Positions 51,491 to 60,683 are shown, counted from the first letter of the stretch. The stretch is 60,997 nucleotides of DNA from Paraburkholderia caledonica NBRC 102488 (GCF_000685095.1 NZ_BAYE01000032.1:1-60997); one strand, 5' to 3'. A program made the numbers and translations. Notes: a model not told the origin generated them from the letters alone.

Positions 51491-51519
51491 GGCGTTCCGG
51501 TTCGATGAACCGGAACGCC
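51491..51519 (+). terminator. 13-bp perfect hairpin after the binding-protein gene
   Basis: GGCGTTCCGGTTC, loop GAT, GAACCGGAACGCC, then GTTTCCCCC. It lies 7 bp after the stop of the binding-protein gene and 110 bp before the permease. It is probably a partial terminator or 3'-stabilising hairpin that makes the binding protein more abundant than the downstream membrane complex. Confidence 0.7.
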
Positions 51520-51628
51520 GTTTCCCCCGCGATACGCAATACGCGCAATGCGCGTCATACGCGCCAAACGTGCACCGGCTAGCCGTTGCGACGCGGCGCG
51601 CATGCTGCAAAAAAGGAGGCGACTTTCA

Positions 51629-52582
51629 ATGAAAGCACACGCGCAACGACTCATTGCCGCGCGCCTCGGCCTCGCGCTGCTCACGCTCCTGCTGGTCTCG
51701 GCAATCGTGTTCGGCGTCACGGGGCTGCTTCCCGGCGACGCCGCGCAACAGGCGCTCGGCCAGGCGGCCACGCCGGAGGCCGTCGCCGCCCTGCGGCATC
51801 AGTTCGGGCTCGATCAGCCCGCGCTGCAACGCTACTTCGAGTGGCTCCTTCATATCGTGACCGGCAACTTCGGCACGTCGTTGTCGAACAATCTGCCCGT
51901 TAGCCAGTTGATCGCGACGCGCCTGCCGAACTCGCTCGTGCTCGCCGGCTTGACCGCGGTGGTGTCGGTGCCGGTCGCGCTGGTAATCGGCATCGCGTCG
52001 GCGATGTTTCGCGGCTCGCTGCTCGACCGTGCGCTCAATGTGCTGACGCTGTCGACTGTGGCCGTTCCCGAGTTTCTCGTCGCGACGGTCGCGGTGCTGA
52101 TTTTCGCCGTGAAGCTGCGCTGGCTGCCCGCGCTGTCGTACCTGTCCGAGGTGAATTCGTTCGGCGCGCTGCTGCGCATCTACGCGATGCCGGTCATGAC
52201 GCTGTGCTGCGTGATTGTCGCGCAGATGGCACGCATGACGCGCGCCGCGGTGCTCGATCAGCTCAACTCGTCGTATGTGGAAATGGCGTTGCTCAAGGGC
52301 GCGTCGCCGGGCCGCGTGGTGTTGCGGCATGTGCTGCCGAACACCATTGGGCCGATTGCCAATGCGGTTGCGCTGAGCCTTTCGTATCTGTTCGGCGGCG
52401 TGGTGATCGTCGAGTCGATCTTCAATTATCCGGGCCTTGCGAGCCTGATGGTCGACGCCGTGACGAATCGCGACATGCCGCTCGTGCAAGGCTGCGTGAT
52501 GGTGTTTTGCGCCGCGTATCTGGCGCTCGTGCTGATCGCGGATCTGTGTCAGATCGTATCCAACCCGAGGCTGCGTCGATGA
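51629..52582 (+). CDS. ABC transporter permease, DppB-type
   Basis: A 317-residue membrane protein with about six helices. It has the family N-terminal helix (RLGLALLTLLLVSAIVFGVT, then GLLPGDAAQQALG) and the EAA loop in VEMALLKGASPGRVVLRHVL. ATG 51629 is placed after AGGAGG; an earlier ATG at 51602 is less well positioned. The stop overlaps the next permease start (ATGA at 52579). Confidence 0.92.
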   Translation: MKAHAQRLIAARLGLALLTLLLVSAIVFGVTGLLPGDAAQQALGQAATPEAVAALRHQFGLDQPALQRYFEWLLHIVTGNFGTSLSNNLPVSQLIATRLPNSLVLAGLTAVVSVPVALVIGIASAMFRGSLLDRALNVLTLSTVAVPEFLVATVAVLIFAVKLRWLPALSYLSEVNSFGALLRIYAMPVMTLCCVIVAQMARMTRAAVLDQLNSSYVEMALLKGASPGRVVLRHVLPNTIGPIANAVALSLSYLFGGVVIVESIFNYPGLASLMVDAVTNRDMPLVQGCVMVFCAAYLALVLIADLCQIVSNPRLRR

Positions 52583-53526
52583 TGAGCCGACCCAACAATC
52601 CCCACGTTCCTCACGCCGGCACCGAGCTACACGACGTCAGCCGCGATGAACCCGTCGCCGGGACGCCACCCGTCGAAGTGGCGGGCACGAAGCACAACGT
52701 GTTGCAACGCCTCGTGCAGCGCTTTTCGGTGCTCGGCCTGCTTGGCCTGCTCATGGTCCTGTTCTGGCTGCTGGTCGCTTTCGTCGGACCGCTGGTCGCG
52801 CCATACAAAGGCGGCGCGCTGACGTCGACGGAAATCTTCGGCCGCTATAGCGCAGCCTATCCGCTCGGCACGGATTATCTCGGCCGCGACATGCTGAGCC
52901 GCATCCTGTACGGCGCGCGCTATACGGTGGGCCTCGCGCTCGCGGCCGCGTTGCTCGCGAGCGTAATCGGCACGTTCTTCGGTCTGCTCGCGGCAGTGTC
53001 GGGCAAATGGCTGGATGAAGTGCTGAGCCGCCTGTTCGATGCGCTGATTTCGATTCCGAGCAAGGTGCTCGCGCTCGTCGTGATCGCGGCGTTCGGATCG
53101 TCGATCACGATGCTCACCACGGTTGCCGCGCTCGCATACATTCCAGGCGCGTTTCGAATCTCGCGTTCGCTCGCGTTGAACCTGATGGGCCTGGAATACG
53201 TGCAGGTGGCCCGCGCGCGGGGCGAAGGCCTGCTGTATATCGCGCGCGTCGAGGTGCTGCCGAACATGATCCATCCGATGCTCGCGGATTTCGGGCTGCG
53301 CTTCGTGTTCATCGTGCTGCTGTTGAGCGGCCTGAGCTTCCTCGGCCTCGGCGTGCAGCCGCCTAACGCGGACTGGGGTTCGCTCGTGCGCGAGAACATC
53401 GGCGGCTTGTCGGAAGGCGCGCCCGCAGTGCTGATGCCGGCGGTGGCGATTGCCACGCTAACCATCGGCATGAATCTGCTGATCGACAACTTGCGGCGTC
53501 GCAGCCGTAGCCACGGAGACGCATGA
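52579..53526 (+). CDS. ABC transporter permease, DppC-type
   Basis: A 315-residue membrane subunit. A 50-residue hydrophilic N-terminus precedes the first helix (GLLGLLMVLFWLLVAFVGPL). HPLGTDYLGRD-type and EAA motifs are seen as YPLGTDYLGRDMLSRILYGA and YVQVARARGEGLLYIARVEV. FLGLGVQPPNADWGSLVREN is the conserved C-terminal motif. ATGA overlaps link it to both neighbours. Confidence 0.93.
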   Translation: MMSRPNNPHVPHAGTELHDVSRDEPVAGTPPVEVAGTKHNVLQRLVQRFSVLGLLGLLMVLFWLLVAFVGPLVAPYKGGALTSTEIFGRYSAAYPLGTDYLGRDMLSRILYGARYTVGLALAAALLASVIGTFFGLLAAVSGKWLDEVLSRLFDALISIPSKVLALVVIAAFGSSITMLTTVAALAYIPGAFRISRSLALNLMGLEYVQVARARGEGLLYIARVEVLPNMIHPMLADFGLRFVFIVLLLSGLSFLGLGVQPPNADWGSLVRENIGGLSEGAPAVLMPAVAIATLTIGMNLLIDNLRRRSRSHGDA

Positions 53527-55370
53527 TGGCCGACCGGCACATGATTGAAGTGAAGGGGCTGCGTGTCGTCGCGGGCGCGGCGCACGGGCCGATGACGGAG
53601 ATCGTCAAAGGCGTCGACTTTTCGGTGGCGAAGGGCGAGGTGCTCGCGCTGATCGGCGAGTCCGGCTCGGGTAAGACGACCATTGCGCTGTCGCTGCTCG
53701 GCTATGCTCGCGCGGGCTGCTCGATCAGCGGCGGCTCGGTGCGGATCGGCGACGTCGACGTGCTGTCGCTCGACGCCCGGGGACGCCGCGCGTTGCGCGC
53801 GCGCACCGTCGCGTATGTCGCGCAGAGCGCGGCGGCCGGCTTCAATCCGGCGCGCACGATCATGGATCAGGTCACCGAGCCTGCGCTGCTGCATCAGTTG
53901 ATGACCAAAGACGCCGCGCGCACCAAGGCAATCGGGCTCTTTCGCGCGCTCGCATTGCCTGCGCCGGAGACCATCGGCGAACGCTATCCGCATCAGGTGT
54001 CCGGCGGGCAATTGCAGCGCTTGATGGCCGCGATGGCGTTGATTACCGATCCGGCGGTCGTCGTGTTCGACGAACCGACTACCGCGCTCGACGTCACTAC
54101 GCAAATCGAAGTGCTCGCCGCCTTCAAGAAAGTGGTGCGCGAACTCGGCACGACTGCTGTGTATGTGTCGCACGATCTTGCCGTGGTCGCGCAGATGGCC
54201 GATCGCATCGTCGTGCTGAATGGTGGTGCGGTCAAGGAGAACGGCGCGGTCGCCCAGGTGCTCGACGCGCCCGTCGACGCCTATACGCGCCAGTTGCTCG
54301 CCGCGACGCGCCGCCCCGAAGCGTCATTCGACACACCGCCAGAAGAAGCAAAGCGCGTCGCGCCGCTGCTGGAAATCCGCGGACTGTCTGCGGGTTATGG
54401 CCGCATCGACCGTTCCGGCGTGCCCGCCGTGCGGGTGCTCGACGACGTGAGTCTTACCATTGCCCGCGGTAGCGCGCTGGGTGTGATCGGCGAGTCCGGC
54501 TCGGGCAAGACGACGCTCGCGCGCGTGGTCGCGGGTCTCGTCGACCGCGCACGCGGCGACGTGCTGTTCAATGGCGAGCCGTTGCCGGCGCAACTGTCGC
54601 GGCGCACCCCCGAGCAGTACCGGCAAATCCAGATCGTGTTCCAGAACGCGGACACCGCGCTGAATCCGAGCCATTCGATTGCGGACATCCTGGGCCGGCC
54701 GCTCGCGTTCTATCACCATCTGCGTGGCGCTGCTGCAAAAAAACGCATGCTCGCGCTGCTCGATCTGGTGAAGCTGCCGGCTTCCATCGCGACTCGCACG
54801 CCTGCCGGTTTGTCCGGCGGCCAGAAGCAGCGCGTCAATCTGGCGCGCGCGCTCGCCGCCGATCCCGCGTTGATTCTCTGCGACGAAGTGACCTCCGCGC
54901 TCGACACGGTGGTCGGCGCGGCGATTCTCGATCTGCTCGCCGAATTGCGGCGCGAGCTTGGCGTGTCCTACATGTTCATCAGCCACGACATTTCCACCGT
55001 GCGCGCGATTTGCGACGAAGTGATCGTGTTGTACGCGGGCCAGCGCGTCGAAGCAGGACAGCGCGACGTGCTCGCCGCGCCGCCGTATCACCCGTACACG
55101 GAGTTGCTCGTGGATTCGGTGCCCGAACTGAGGCCCGGCTGGCTCGACGCGCGCCGTCACGTGGCTGCTTGCGCATTGCCCGCGATGGGCGAGAGCGCCG
55201 ACGTGCCCGAACTCTGTTCGTTCCGGTCACGCTGCCCCGTGCGAATCGACGGTATGTGCAATATGACCGCGCCGTCACTCAAGAAACTTCCTTCCGGCGC
55301 AGAGATTCTTTGCCACCATTCGGCGGCCGAGCTAAGCCGTTTGCAAACCCTGGAGACGATCCCGGCATGA
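53523..55370 (+). CDS. ABC transporter ATP-binding protein, fused DppD-DppF type
   Basis: A 615-residue protein with two complete ATPase domains. The first has GESGSGKTT at 45-53 and signature VSGGQLQRLMAAMAL; the second has GESGSGKTT at 323-331 and signature LSGGQKQRVNLARAL. A C-terminal oligopeptide-transporter segment with four Cys (CSFRSRCPVRIDGMCN and LCHH) resembles the Fe-S-like tail of DppD/OppD. It supplies both nucleotide-binding sites for the two permeases and overlaps the next gene by ATGA. Confidence 0.93.
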   Translation: MMADRHMIEVKGLRVVAGAAHGPMTEIVKGVDFSVAKGEVLALIGESGSGKTTIALSLLGYARAGCSISGGSVRIGDVDVLSLDARGRRALRARTVAYVAQSAAAGFNPARTIMDQVTEPALLHQLMTKDAARTKAIGLFRALALPAPETIGERYPHQVSGGQLQRLMAAMALITDPAVVVFDEPTTALDVTTQIEVLAAFKKVVRELGTTAVYVSHDLAVVAQMADRIVVLNGGAVKENGAVAQVLDAPVDAYTRQLLAATRRPEASFDTPPEEAKRVAPLLEIRGLSAGYGRIDRSGVPAVRVLDDVSLTIARGSALGVIGESGSGKTTLARVVAGLVDRARGDVLFNGEPLPAQLSRRTPEQYRQIQIVFQNADTALNPSHSIADILGRPLAFYHHLRGAAAKKRMLALLDLVKLPASIATRTPAGLSGGQKQRVNLARALAADPALILCDEVTSALDTVVGAAILDLLAELRRELGVSYMFISHDISTVRAICDEVIVLYAGQRVEAGQRDVLAAPPYHPYTELLVDSVPELRPGWLDARRHVAACALPAMGESADVPELCSFRSRCPVRIDGMCNMTAPSLKKLPSGAEILCHHSAAELSRLQTLETIPA

Positions 55371-55681
55371 AGCAGCGATTTGTGCGGCTCGCGGAAACCG
55401 GTCGCAAGACCTTCCCGATTACCGTCGACGGTGTGCTACGCGAAGCCGCCGAAGGCGACACGCTGATGGTCGCGTTGCTCACGAGCGGAAGCACGTTGCG
55501 CGATTCCGAATTCGGCGATGGCCGCCGCGCCGGCTTCTGTCTGATGGGCGCGTGTCAGGACTGCTGGGTGTGGACCGCGCAAGGCGAGCGTGTGCGCGCA
55601 TGCAGCACGCCGGCGGCGCCCGGCATGTCGATCGTGACGAAACTCGCCGAAGCCGGGGAGGGCGTATGGCCCCGCGTGTGA
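55367..55681 (+). CDS. (2Fe-2S)-binding subunit, HcnA/opine-oxidase-like
   Basis: A 104-residue ferredoxin-like protein. The cluster ligands are Cys58, Cys63, Cys66 and Cys79 (FCLMGACQDCWVW ... RAC), the C-x4-C-x2-C-x12-C pattern of HcnA and small subunits of octopine/proline-type dehydrogenases. It is the electron-transfer subunit of the three-part flavoenzyme encoded here. It starts in an ATGA overlap with the ATPase gene and runs 16 bp into the next gene. Confidence 0.88.
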   Translation: MKQRFVRLAETGRKTFPITVDGVLREAAEGDTLMVALLTSGSTLRDSEFGDGRRAGFCLMGACQDCWVWTAQGERVRACSTPAAPGMSIVTKLAEAGEGVWPRV

Positions 55682-57045
55682 TCGTTATCGGCGCGGGACC
55701 GGCGGGGGTGCGTGCCGCTGAGGCGCTTGTCGAAGCCGGGCTGCGTCCAACCGTTATCGACGAAGGCCGGCGCGACGGCGGACAGATATACCGGCGTCAG
55801 CCGGAAGGCTTCTCCCGCAGCTATGACACGCTTTATGGCACGGAGGCGGAGCGCGCCGCTTCGTTGCACCAGAGCTTCGATTCGCTGAGGAGCAGGCTCG
55901 ACTATCTGTCTGAAACGCTCGTATGGAATATCTCGGCGAATGCGGTGCACACAGTGAGCGGCACACGTTACGGCACGCTGCCATTCGACGCGCTGATCAT
56001 TTGCAGCGGCGCGACCGATCGGCTCATGCCCGTCAAAGGCTGGCATCAGGCGGGCACATATAGCCTTGGCGGCGCGCAGGTCGCGCTGAAATCGCAAGGC
56101 TGCGCAATCGGCTCGCGCATCGTCATGATGGGCAGCGGGCCTCTGCTGTATCTCGTGTCTGCGCAATATGTGAAGGCGGGTGCGCAGATCGCGGCAGTGC
56201 TCGACACGTCGACCTTCATGCAGCGCATCGCCGCGTTGCCGCGCTTGCTCGCGATTCCCGCCGCGCTCAAGAAGGGCATTGCGTTGACGCGCGTGTTGTC
56301 GAAAGCGCGCGTGCCGGTTTTTCGCGGCGTGCAGCCTCTGGAGATCAAAGGTTCCCCGCAAACGGGCGTGAGCGCTGTGGAAGCGGCGCTGCCGGGCGGC
56401 AAGCGGATCGAGTTCGCGTGCGATGCGGTCGCGCTCGGCTATCACTTGCGCCCGGAAACACAACTCGCGGATCTGGCCGGTTGCCGCTTCGTCTTCGACG
56501 ACGAAGCGCAGCAGTGGCTCGCGCAAGTGGACAACGACGGCCGCAGTAGCGTCAAGGGTGTCTATCTCGCGGGCGATGGCGCGCGCGTGCGCGGCGCGGA
56601 CGCAGCGGAACGTTCCGGCCGCCTCGCGGCGCTCGCCGTCATGTACGACCACGGCATGCAGACGGGAGGCAGGAAAGACATGGAAGGCTTGCGCGCTGAA
56701 CTGGCGCGCTTCTCACGCTTTGCCGCGGGCTTGCGCGAAGCGTTTCCGTGGCCGGCGAAGTTTGCTGCAACGCTGCCGGACGAGACCATTGTTTGCCGCT
56801 GCGAAGCGATTACTGCGGGCGAGTTGCGTCGCGTCGTATGCGAGGCGGGCGCGCGGGAGGCCAATCGCGCAAAGGCGTTTTCGCGCGTCGGCATGGGGCG
56901 CTGCCAGGGGCGCTATTGCGCTCACGCGGGCGCGGAGATCATTGCGGCGGCCGCTTGCGTGCCATTGTCGTCGGTGGGACGGTTGCGCGGCCAGGCGCCG
57001 GTCAAGCCGCTGCCTGTCGCACTCACCGAGGAGGTGACGCAATGA
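55666..57045 (+). CDS. NAD(P)/FAD-dependent oxidoreductase subunit with BFD-like domain, HcnB/OoxA-like
   Basis: A 459-residue flavoprotein. GAGPAG (residues 9-14) binds FAD, and MGSGPLLYLVSAQYVKAGAQ forms a second dinucleotide fold. The C-terminus has a bacterioferredoxin-type [2Fe-2S] site, Cys377, Cys379, Cys413 and Cys418 (CRCE ... GRCQGRYC). This is the alpha-subunit architecture of HcnABC, opine oxidase and D-hydroxyproline/L-proline dehydrogenase complexes. ATG 55666 follows GGGGAGGGCGT. It overlaps both neighbouring genes. Confidence 0.9.
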   Translation: MAPRVIVIGAGPAGVRAAEALVEAGLRPTVIDEGRRDGGQIYRRQPEGFSRSYDTLYGTEAERAASLHQSFDSLRSRLDYLSETLVWNISANAVHTVSGTRYGTLPFDALIICSGATDRLMPVKGWHQAGTYSLGGAQVALKSQGCAIGSRIVMMGSGPLLYLVSAQYVKAGAQIAAVLDTSTFMQRIAALPRLLAIPAALKKGIALTRVLSKARVPVFRGVQPLEIKGSPQTGVSAVEAALPGGKRIEFACDAVALGYHLRPETQLADLAGCRFVFDDEAQQWLAQVDNDGRSSVKGVYLAGDGARVRGADAAERSGRLAALAVMYDHGMQTGGRKDMEGLRAELARFSRFAAGLREAFPWPAKFAATLPDETIVCRCEAITAGELRRVVCEAGAREANRAKAFSRVGMGRCQGRYCAHAGAEIIAAAACVPLSSVGRLRGQAPVKPLPVALTEEVTQ

Positions 57046-58211
57046 GCGCGGCCATTCGCAACGAAGCGGACGTCATCGTGATCGGCGGCGGCATCATGGG
57101 CACCACGACGACGTTCTTCCTGAGCCGGCGCAATCGCTCGGTGATTCTGCTGGAACGCGGTCTGACGGGGCAGCAGGCGAGCGGTGTGAACTTTGGCGGC
57201 ATTCGGCGCCAAGGCCGCGCATTGCCGCAACTGGCGATGGCCAACCGCGCGTTGCGTACCTGGCAGCGCTCGGTTGAATTGCTCGGCGACGATGTCGAGT
57301 ATCTGCCGGTCGGCCATACGCGCGTGTGCTATCACCAGAAAGGTGTCGAGAATTTCGATCAGTACGCGATCGACGCGCGCGCTCACGGGCTGGAGCTCGA
57401 AGTGCTGCACGGCGAAGCGATGTTCCGGCGCTTTCCGTTTCTTGGACGCGAAGTGCTGGCTGCGTCCATCTCGCCGCTCGACGGCCATGCGAATCCGCGA
57501 CTGGCCGCACCCGCATTCGGACGCGCGGCGGCGCGGCTCGGCGCGCAGGTGATCGAGAACACGGAGATCGTGCGCGTCGAAAAAGATGGCGACCGCTTTC
57601 GAGTGGAAAGCGCGCAGGGCGACGTATACCGCGCCGCGCAACTGGTCATTTGTGCGGGCGCCTGGGCGACGCGTCTTACCGAACAGTTCGGCGAGGGTGC
57701 CCCGCTTACGGTGAGCGGCCCGCAAATGTGCGTGACGGAGCCGGTGCCCTACGTGTTCAAATCGTCGATGGGCGTGTTCACGTCCATCAAGCAGGAAGGC
57801 ATCTACTTCCGGCAGATTCCGCGCGGCAATATCATCGTTGGCGGCGGTCCTGCCGGGCCGGCCGATCCGGTGACGAGCCGCGCGTCGGTCCTGCCTCAGA
57901 ACACGGTGCGTCAGCTCGCGCAGATGCGGCGGCTCGTCCCCGCGCTCGCGCCGTTGCATGTGATTCGTGTGTGGAGCGGCGTCGAAAGTTATCTGCCTGA
58001 CGGCGAACCGGTGATCGGTCCGAGTAGCAAGGTCGACGGTCTTTTCTATGCATTCGGCTTCAACGGCGCCGGGTTTCAGATTGGCCCGGGTGTCGGCGAG
58101 ACGATGGCGGAACTTGTCGATACGGGCAGCACGCCGATTCCACTGGACAAGTTCGCCATTCAGCGTTTCGCAAAAGAACCGGCGCCTCGCTCGAGCATCG
58201 TGACGTCATGA
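57042..58211 (+). CDS. FAD-dependent oxidoreductase (DAO family), HcnC/OoxB/sarcosine oxidase beta-like subunit
   Basis: A 389-residue DAO flavoprotein. IVIGGGIMGTTTTFFLSRR (GGGIMG at 15-20) is followed by GVNFGGIRRQGRALPQLAMA, the pattern of catalytic beta subunits of opine oxidase, sarcosine oxidase and HcnC. RVWSGVESYLPDGEPVIGPS and AFGFNGAGFQIGPGVGETMA complete the FAD site. It would oxidise the C-N bond of the imported substrate and pass electrons through the partner subunits. It starts in an ATGA overlap and ends in another with the AraC gene. Confidence 0.9.
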   Translation: MSAAIRNEADVIVIGGGIMGTTTTFFLSRRNRSVILLERGLTGQQASGVNFGGIRRQGRALPQLAMANRALRTWQRSVELLGDDVEYLPVGHTRVCYHQKGVENFDQYAIDARAHGLELEVLHGEAMFRRFPFLGREVLAASISPLDGHANPRLAAPAFGRAAARLGAQVIENTEIVRVEKDGDRFRVESAQGDVYRAAQLVICAGAWATRLTEQFGEGAPLTVSGPQMCVTEPVPYVFKSSMGVFTSIKQEGIYFRQIPRGNIIVGGGPAGPADPVTSRASVLPQNTVRQLAQMRRLVPALAPLHVIRVWSGVESYLPDGEPVIGPSSKVDGLFYAFGFNGAGFQIGPGVGETMAELVDTGSTPIPLDKFAIQRFAKEPAPRSSIVTS

Positions 58212-58618
58212 AACAGTCCATCAGCCTCAATGCCGCGCGGGCCTTCATCGAAGCTCATTTCAACGAGCCGGTGACGCTCGCGCAACTCGCGGCACTGTCC
58301 GCGCTCAGCGTGTCGCGCTTCGCGACGGTGTTCCGGCAGCAATACGGTTCTTCGCCGTATCGCTATCTGTGCGGCGTGCGGATTCAGCGTGCCCAGACGA
58401 TGCTGCTTGAAGGCGTGCCTGGCTCGGTGGTCGCCACCGAGGTCGGTTTCTTCGACCAAAGCCATTTTGGCCGACACTTCAAACGATGCTGCGGCATGAC
58501 GCCCAGCATGTTCATTCAACGCGCGACGGCCAATACTGGCAGTGCGGGCAAGCAGTGCAACGTGAGCGCGAAAGCTAGCGCGGTGCGTTCAGCTTCCGCC
58601 ATAAGGTCGTCTTGCTGA
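58208..58618 (+). CDS. Minimal AraC-type HTH regulator
   Basis: A 136-residue protein consisting almost only of an AraC DNA-binding domain: AARAFIEAHFNEPVTLAQLA with the first HTH, then VATEVGFFDQSHFGRHFKRC with the second, and GMTPSMFIQRA. There is no ligand or dimerisation domain, so it is about half normal AraC length. The last 15 or so codons are antisense to the end of prpR (44-bp 3' overlap) and look like an extension past a lost stop. Coupling to the oxidase gene (ATGA) suggests it regulates this cluster. Confidence 0.85.
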   Translation: MKQSISLNAARAFIEAHFNEPVTLAQLAALSALSVSRFATVFRQQYGSSPYRYLCGVRIQRAQTMLLEGVPGSVVATEVGFFDQSHFGRHFKRCCGMTPSMFIQRATANTGSAGKQCNVSAKASAVRSASAIRSSC

Positions 58619-60590
58619 TGCCGAGCGCGTCGCAAACGGCGTCGCGGTCGCCGTCGTGCGCGGCAAGGGCGGCACGAATCTCGTCGGCTTCCACATGACG
58701 GCTGCGTTCGCGCAACGTGAGCGCGGCTTTCTTTGAGCGCGTGTGGTGCGGCTCTACAACCTCGGGCGCGATGGTGCGCAGCATGTCGCGTGTAATGAGC
58801 GGTTGCGCAATTGTGCCGTTCCCGCCCGGCTTGGTGTGTGCGCCGGCGTCCGCGTGCAGGTCCACGTGCGTCTCAGTCTCCATCTCGGCAAGCTCGACCG
58901 CGATGCGCTCGACAACATTCTGCAATTCCCGCACATTGCCGGGCCACGCGTAGCGCTGTAACGGCTCCGCGAGCGCGGCAAGAACGCGTTCAGCAGCGGC
59001 GGCGTCGGGCAGACGCGCGGCGAGCCTCGGCTCACGCGCTGCGGCTTGCAATAACAACTCGACGGCGAGCGGAATCAGGTCCGTTGGACGCTCGCGTAGC
59101 GGCGGCAGCGCGATGCTGAGAATGTTGAGCCGGTAATACAGATCGGCGCGGAAAGTGCCGGCTTCGATGCCCGCGGTCAACGCACGGTGCGTCGCCGCGA
59201 CGACACGAATGTCGACGCGCGTAGGCTCCGTCGAACCGAGCCGCACGACTTCCCGCTCCTGCAGCACGCGCAGCAAGCGGCTTTGCAACGAGAGCGGCAT
59301 TTCCCCGATTTCATCGAGAAACAGCGTGCCGCGATGCGCGACTTCAATCAGCCCCGCCTTGCCGCCTTTGCGCGCGCCGGTGAACGCGCCTTCCTCGTAG
59401 CCGAACAGTTCGCTTTCCAGCAAGGCCTCGGGAAAGGCGCCGCAATTAATGGCGACGAACGCGAAGTCGCGCCGCGCGCTCAGGTGATGCATGCTTTGCG
59501 CGACCATCTCCTTGCCGGTGCCGCTCTCGCCGAGAATCAACACGGTGGCGTCCGATCTTGCGTAACGCTGCACGAGCGCGCGCACCCGTTGCATGGATGC
59601 CGACGCGCCGATCATGTCTTCGAGCCGATATCGCGCGCTGAACTGCTGCACACGCTGACGCGAGCGCAATGTGCGGTCGAGCCGCTCGACCGCGCGCGAT
59701 TCCTGGAACGTCAGCACCGTGCCCGCCGCCGCTCCGCTCGTTGCAAGCGGCCCGCGATGCACGACATAGCTCGCGCCGCGTACCGTGCAGAACGCGTCGC
59801 CGTCCGAATCGGGCAGGCTGCCGGCGAGATCCGGCGCAAGGTCGAGGAACGCGCGGCCCACTGCATTTGCCGGGTCGATGCCGAGCACGGCGGCAAGACG
59901 CTGGTTCATCGCTTCTACGCGGCCTTGCGAGTCGAGCGCGACGACGCCGTCGCGCAAATGTTGCAGCAGATTGTCGAGCCGTTGACGGCGGATCGTTTCG
60001 CGCCGCGTGGCTTGCGCGACTTCGAGCGCCGTGTCGAAACCCGCGCGCACCGACGCGCGTGAGTAGAGAAACACAGCGCCCATGCCGGCGTTCGCGGCCA
60101 GGTCGGTTACGAGGCCTGGGCCGACCACCACGTCCACGCCCCGATCGCGTAGATCGAGCACGACGCTCTCCGCGTCTTGCGCCGACTGATGCGAGGCGAA
60201 CGTCACGTCGAGCCCGAATGCGGCGACGAAGCGGCGAACCTCGTCGGGCGTATTGCCGTGCGTGACCAAGGCGACTTTCGAGCCGTCGCGGCGAGCGCGC
60301 GCGAGCGCGTGCATCACGTCGAAGCCCGTTGGCGTGATCATCACGACCGGCACGGCGACGCGTGTTTTCAGATATGCGCCGTTCGAGCCGCCCGCGATGA
60401 CGACATCAGGACGCGACGCGCCGGCAGCCTCGATTTCGCGAACGGCGTCTTCGAAACCTTGCGCAACGATGCGCAGGTCGGCGCGCTCCACATATTCGCC
60501 GGCGATGTCGAAAAACAGGTCGCGCAGGCGGCTGATGCTGAGCGCCCAGATGCGCGGGCGCTGGACGGTGTCGAAGGGGGCTGTGCTCAC
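58575..60590 (-). CDS. prpR: Propionate catabolism sigma54-dependent activator
   Basis: A 671-residue enhancer-binding protein. The PrpR_N sensor occupies about 10-195 (VVIAGGSNGAYLKTRVAVPV). A PAS domain follows at 205-300. The AAA+ domain has GESGTGKE at 354-361, sigma54-contacting GAFTGA at 401-406 and LFLDE at 423-427. A Fis-type HTH ends the protein (AVCDALGISKTTLWRKL). It senses 2-methylcitrate in characterised species and activates prpBCD-type operons. It is divergent from prpC, with two palindromes between. Confidence 0.95.
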   Translation of the reverse strand: MSTAPFDTVQRPRIWALSISRLRDLFFDIAGEYVERADLRIVAQGFEDAVREIEAAGASRPDVVIAGGSNGAYLKTRVAVPVVMITPTGFDVMHALARARRDGSKVALVTHGNTPDEVRRFVAAFGLDVTFASHQSAQDAESVVLDLRDRGVDVVVGPGLVTDLAANAGMGAVFLYSRASVRAGFDTALEVAQATRRETIRRQRLDNLLQHLRDGVVALDSQGRVEAMNQRLAAVLGIDPANAVGRAFLDLAPDLAGSLPDSDGDAFCTVRGASYVVHRGPLATSGAAAGTVLTFQESRAVERLDRTLRSRQRVQQFSARYRLEDMIGASASMQRVRALVQRYARSDATVLILGESGTGKEMVAQSMHHLSARRDFAFVAINCGAFPEALLESELFGYEEGAFTGARKGGKAGLIEVAHRGTLFLDEIGEMPLSLQSRLLRVLQEREVVRLGSTEPTRVDIRVVAATHRALTAGIEAGTFRADLYYRLNILSIALPPLRERPTDLIPLAVELLLQAAAREPRLAARLPDAAAAERVLAALAEPLQRYAWPGNVRELQNVVERIAVELAEMETETHVDLHADAGAHTKPGGNGTIAQPLITRDMLRTIAPEVVEPHHTRSKKAALTLRERSRHVEADEIRAALAAHDGDRDAVCDALGISKTTLWRKLNAPR

Positions 60591-60647
60591 GGCAGTGGCG
60601 CGGGTGCGCTCCCGATTGGCTAGATGCGGACATTATGCTCGCATCCA

Positions 60648-60683
60648 TTTCAAAAATGAAACTCGCCTATTTCATGAGTGAAA
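60648..60683. promoter_or_regulatory. PrpR upstream activating sites (two palindromes)
   Basis: TTTCA-AAAA-TGAAA (60648-60661) and TTTCA-TGAG-TGAAA (60670-60683) are perfect inverted repeats with centres 22 bp apart, about two helical turns. They lie about 70-100 bp upstream of the sigma54 promoter, a good layout for a PrpR oligomer binding to one face of the DNA. Confidence 0.75.

Noticed and set aside
55367..58211. True hydrogen cyanide synthase (hcnABC)
   Set aside because: The architecture matches, but the genes are embedded behind a peptide/opine-type transporter and an amine oxidase. The same architecture is shared by opine, proline and hydroxyproline dehydrogenases, so the HCN name is not justified by sequence reading alone.
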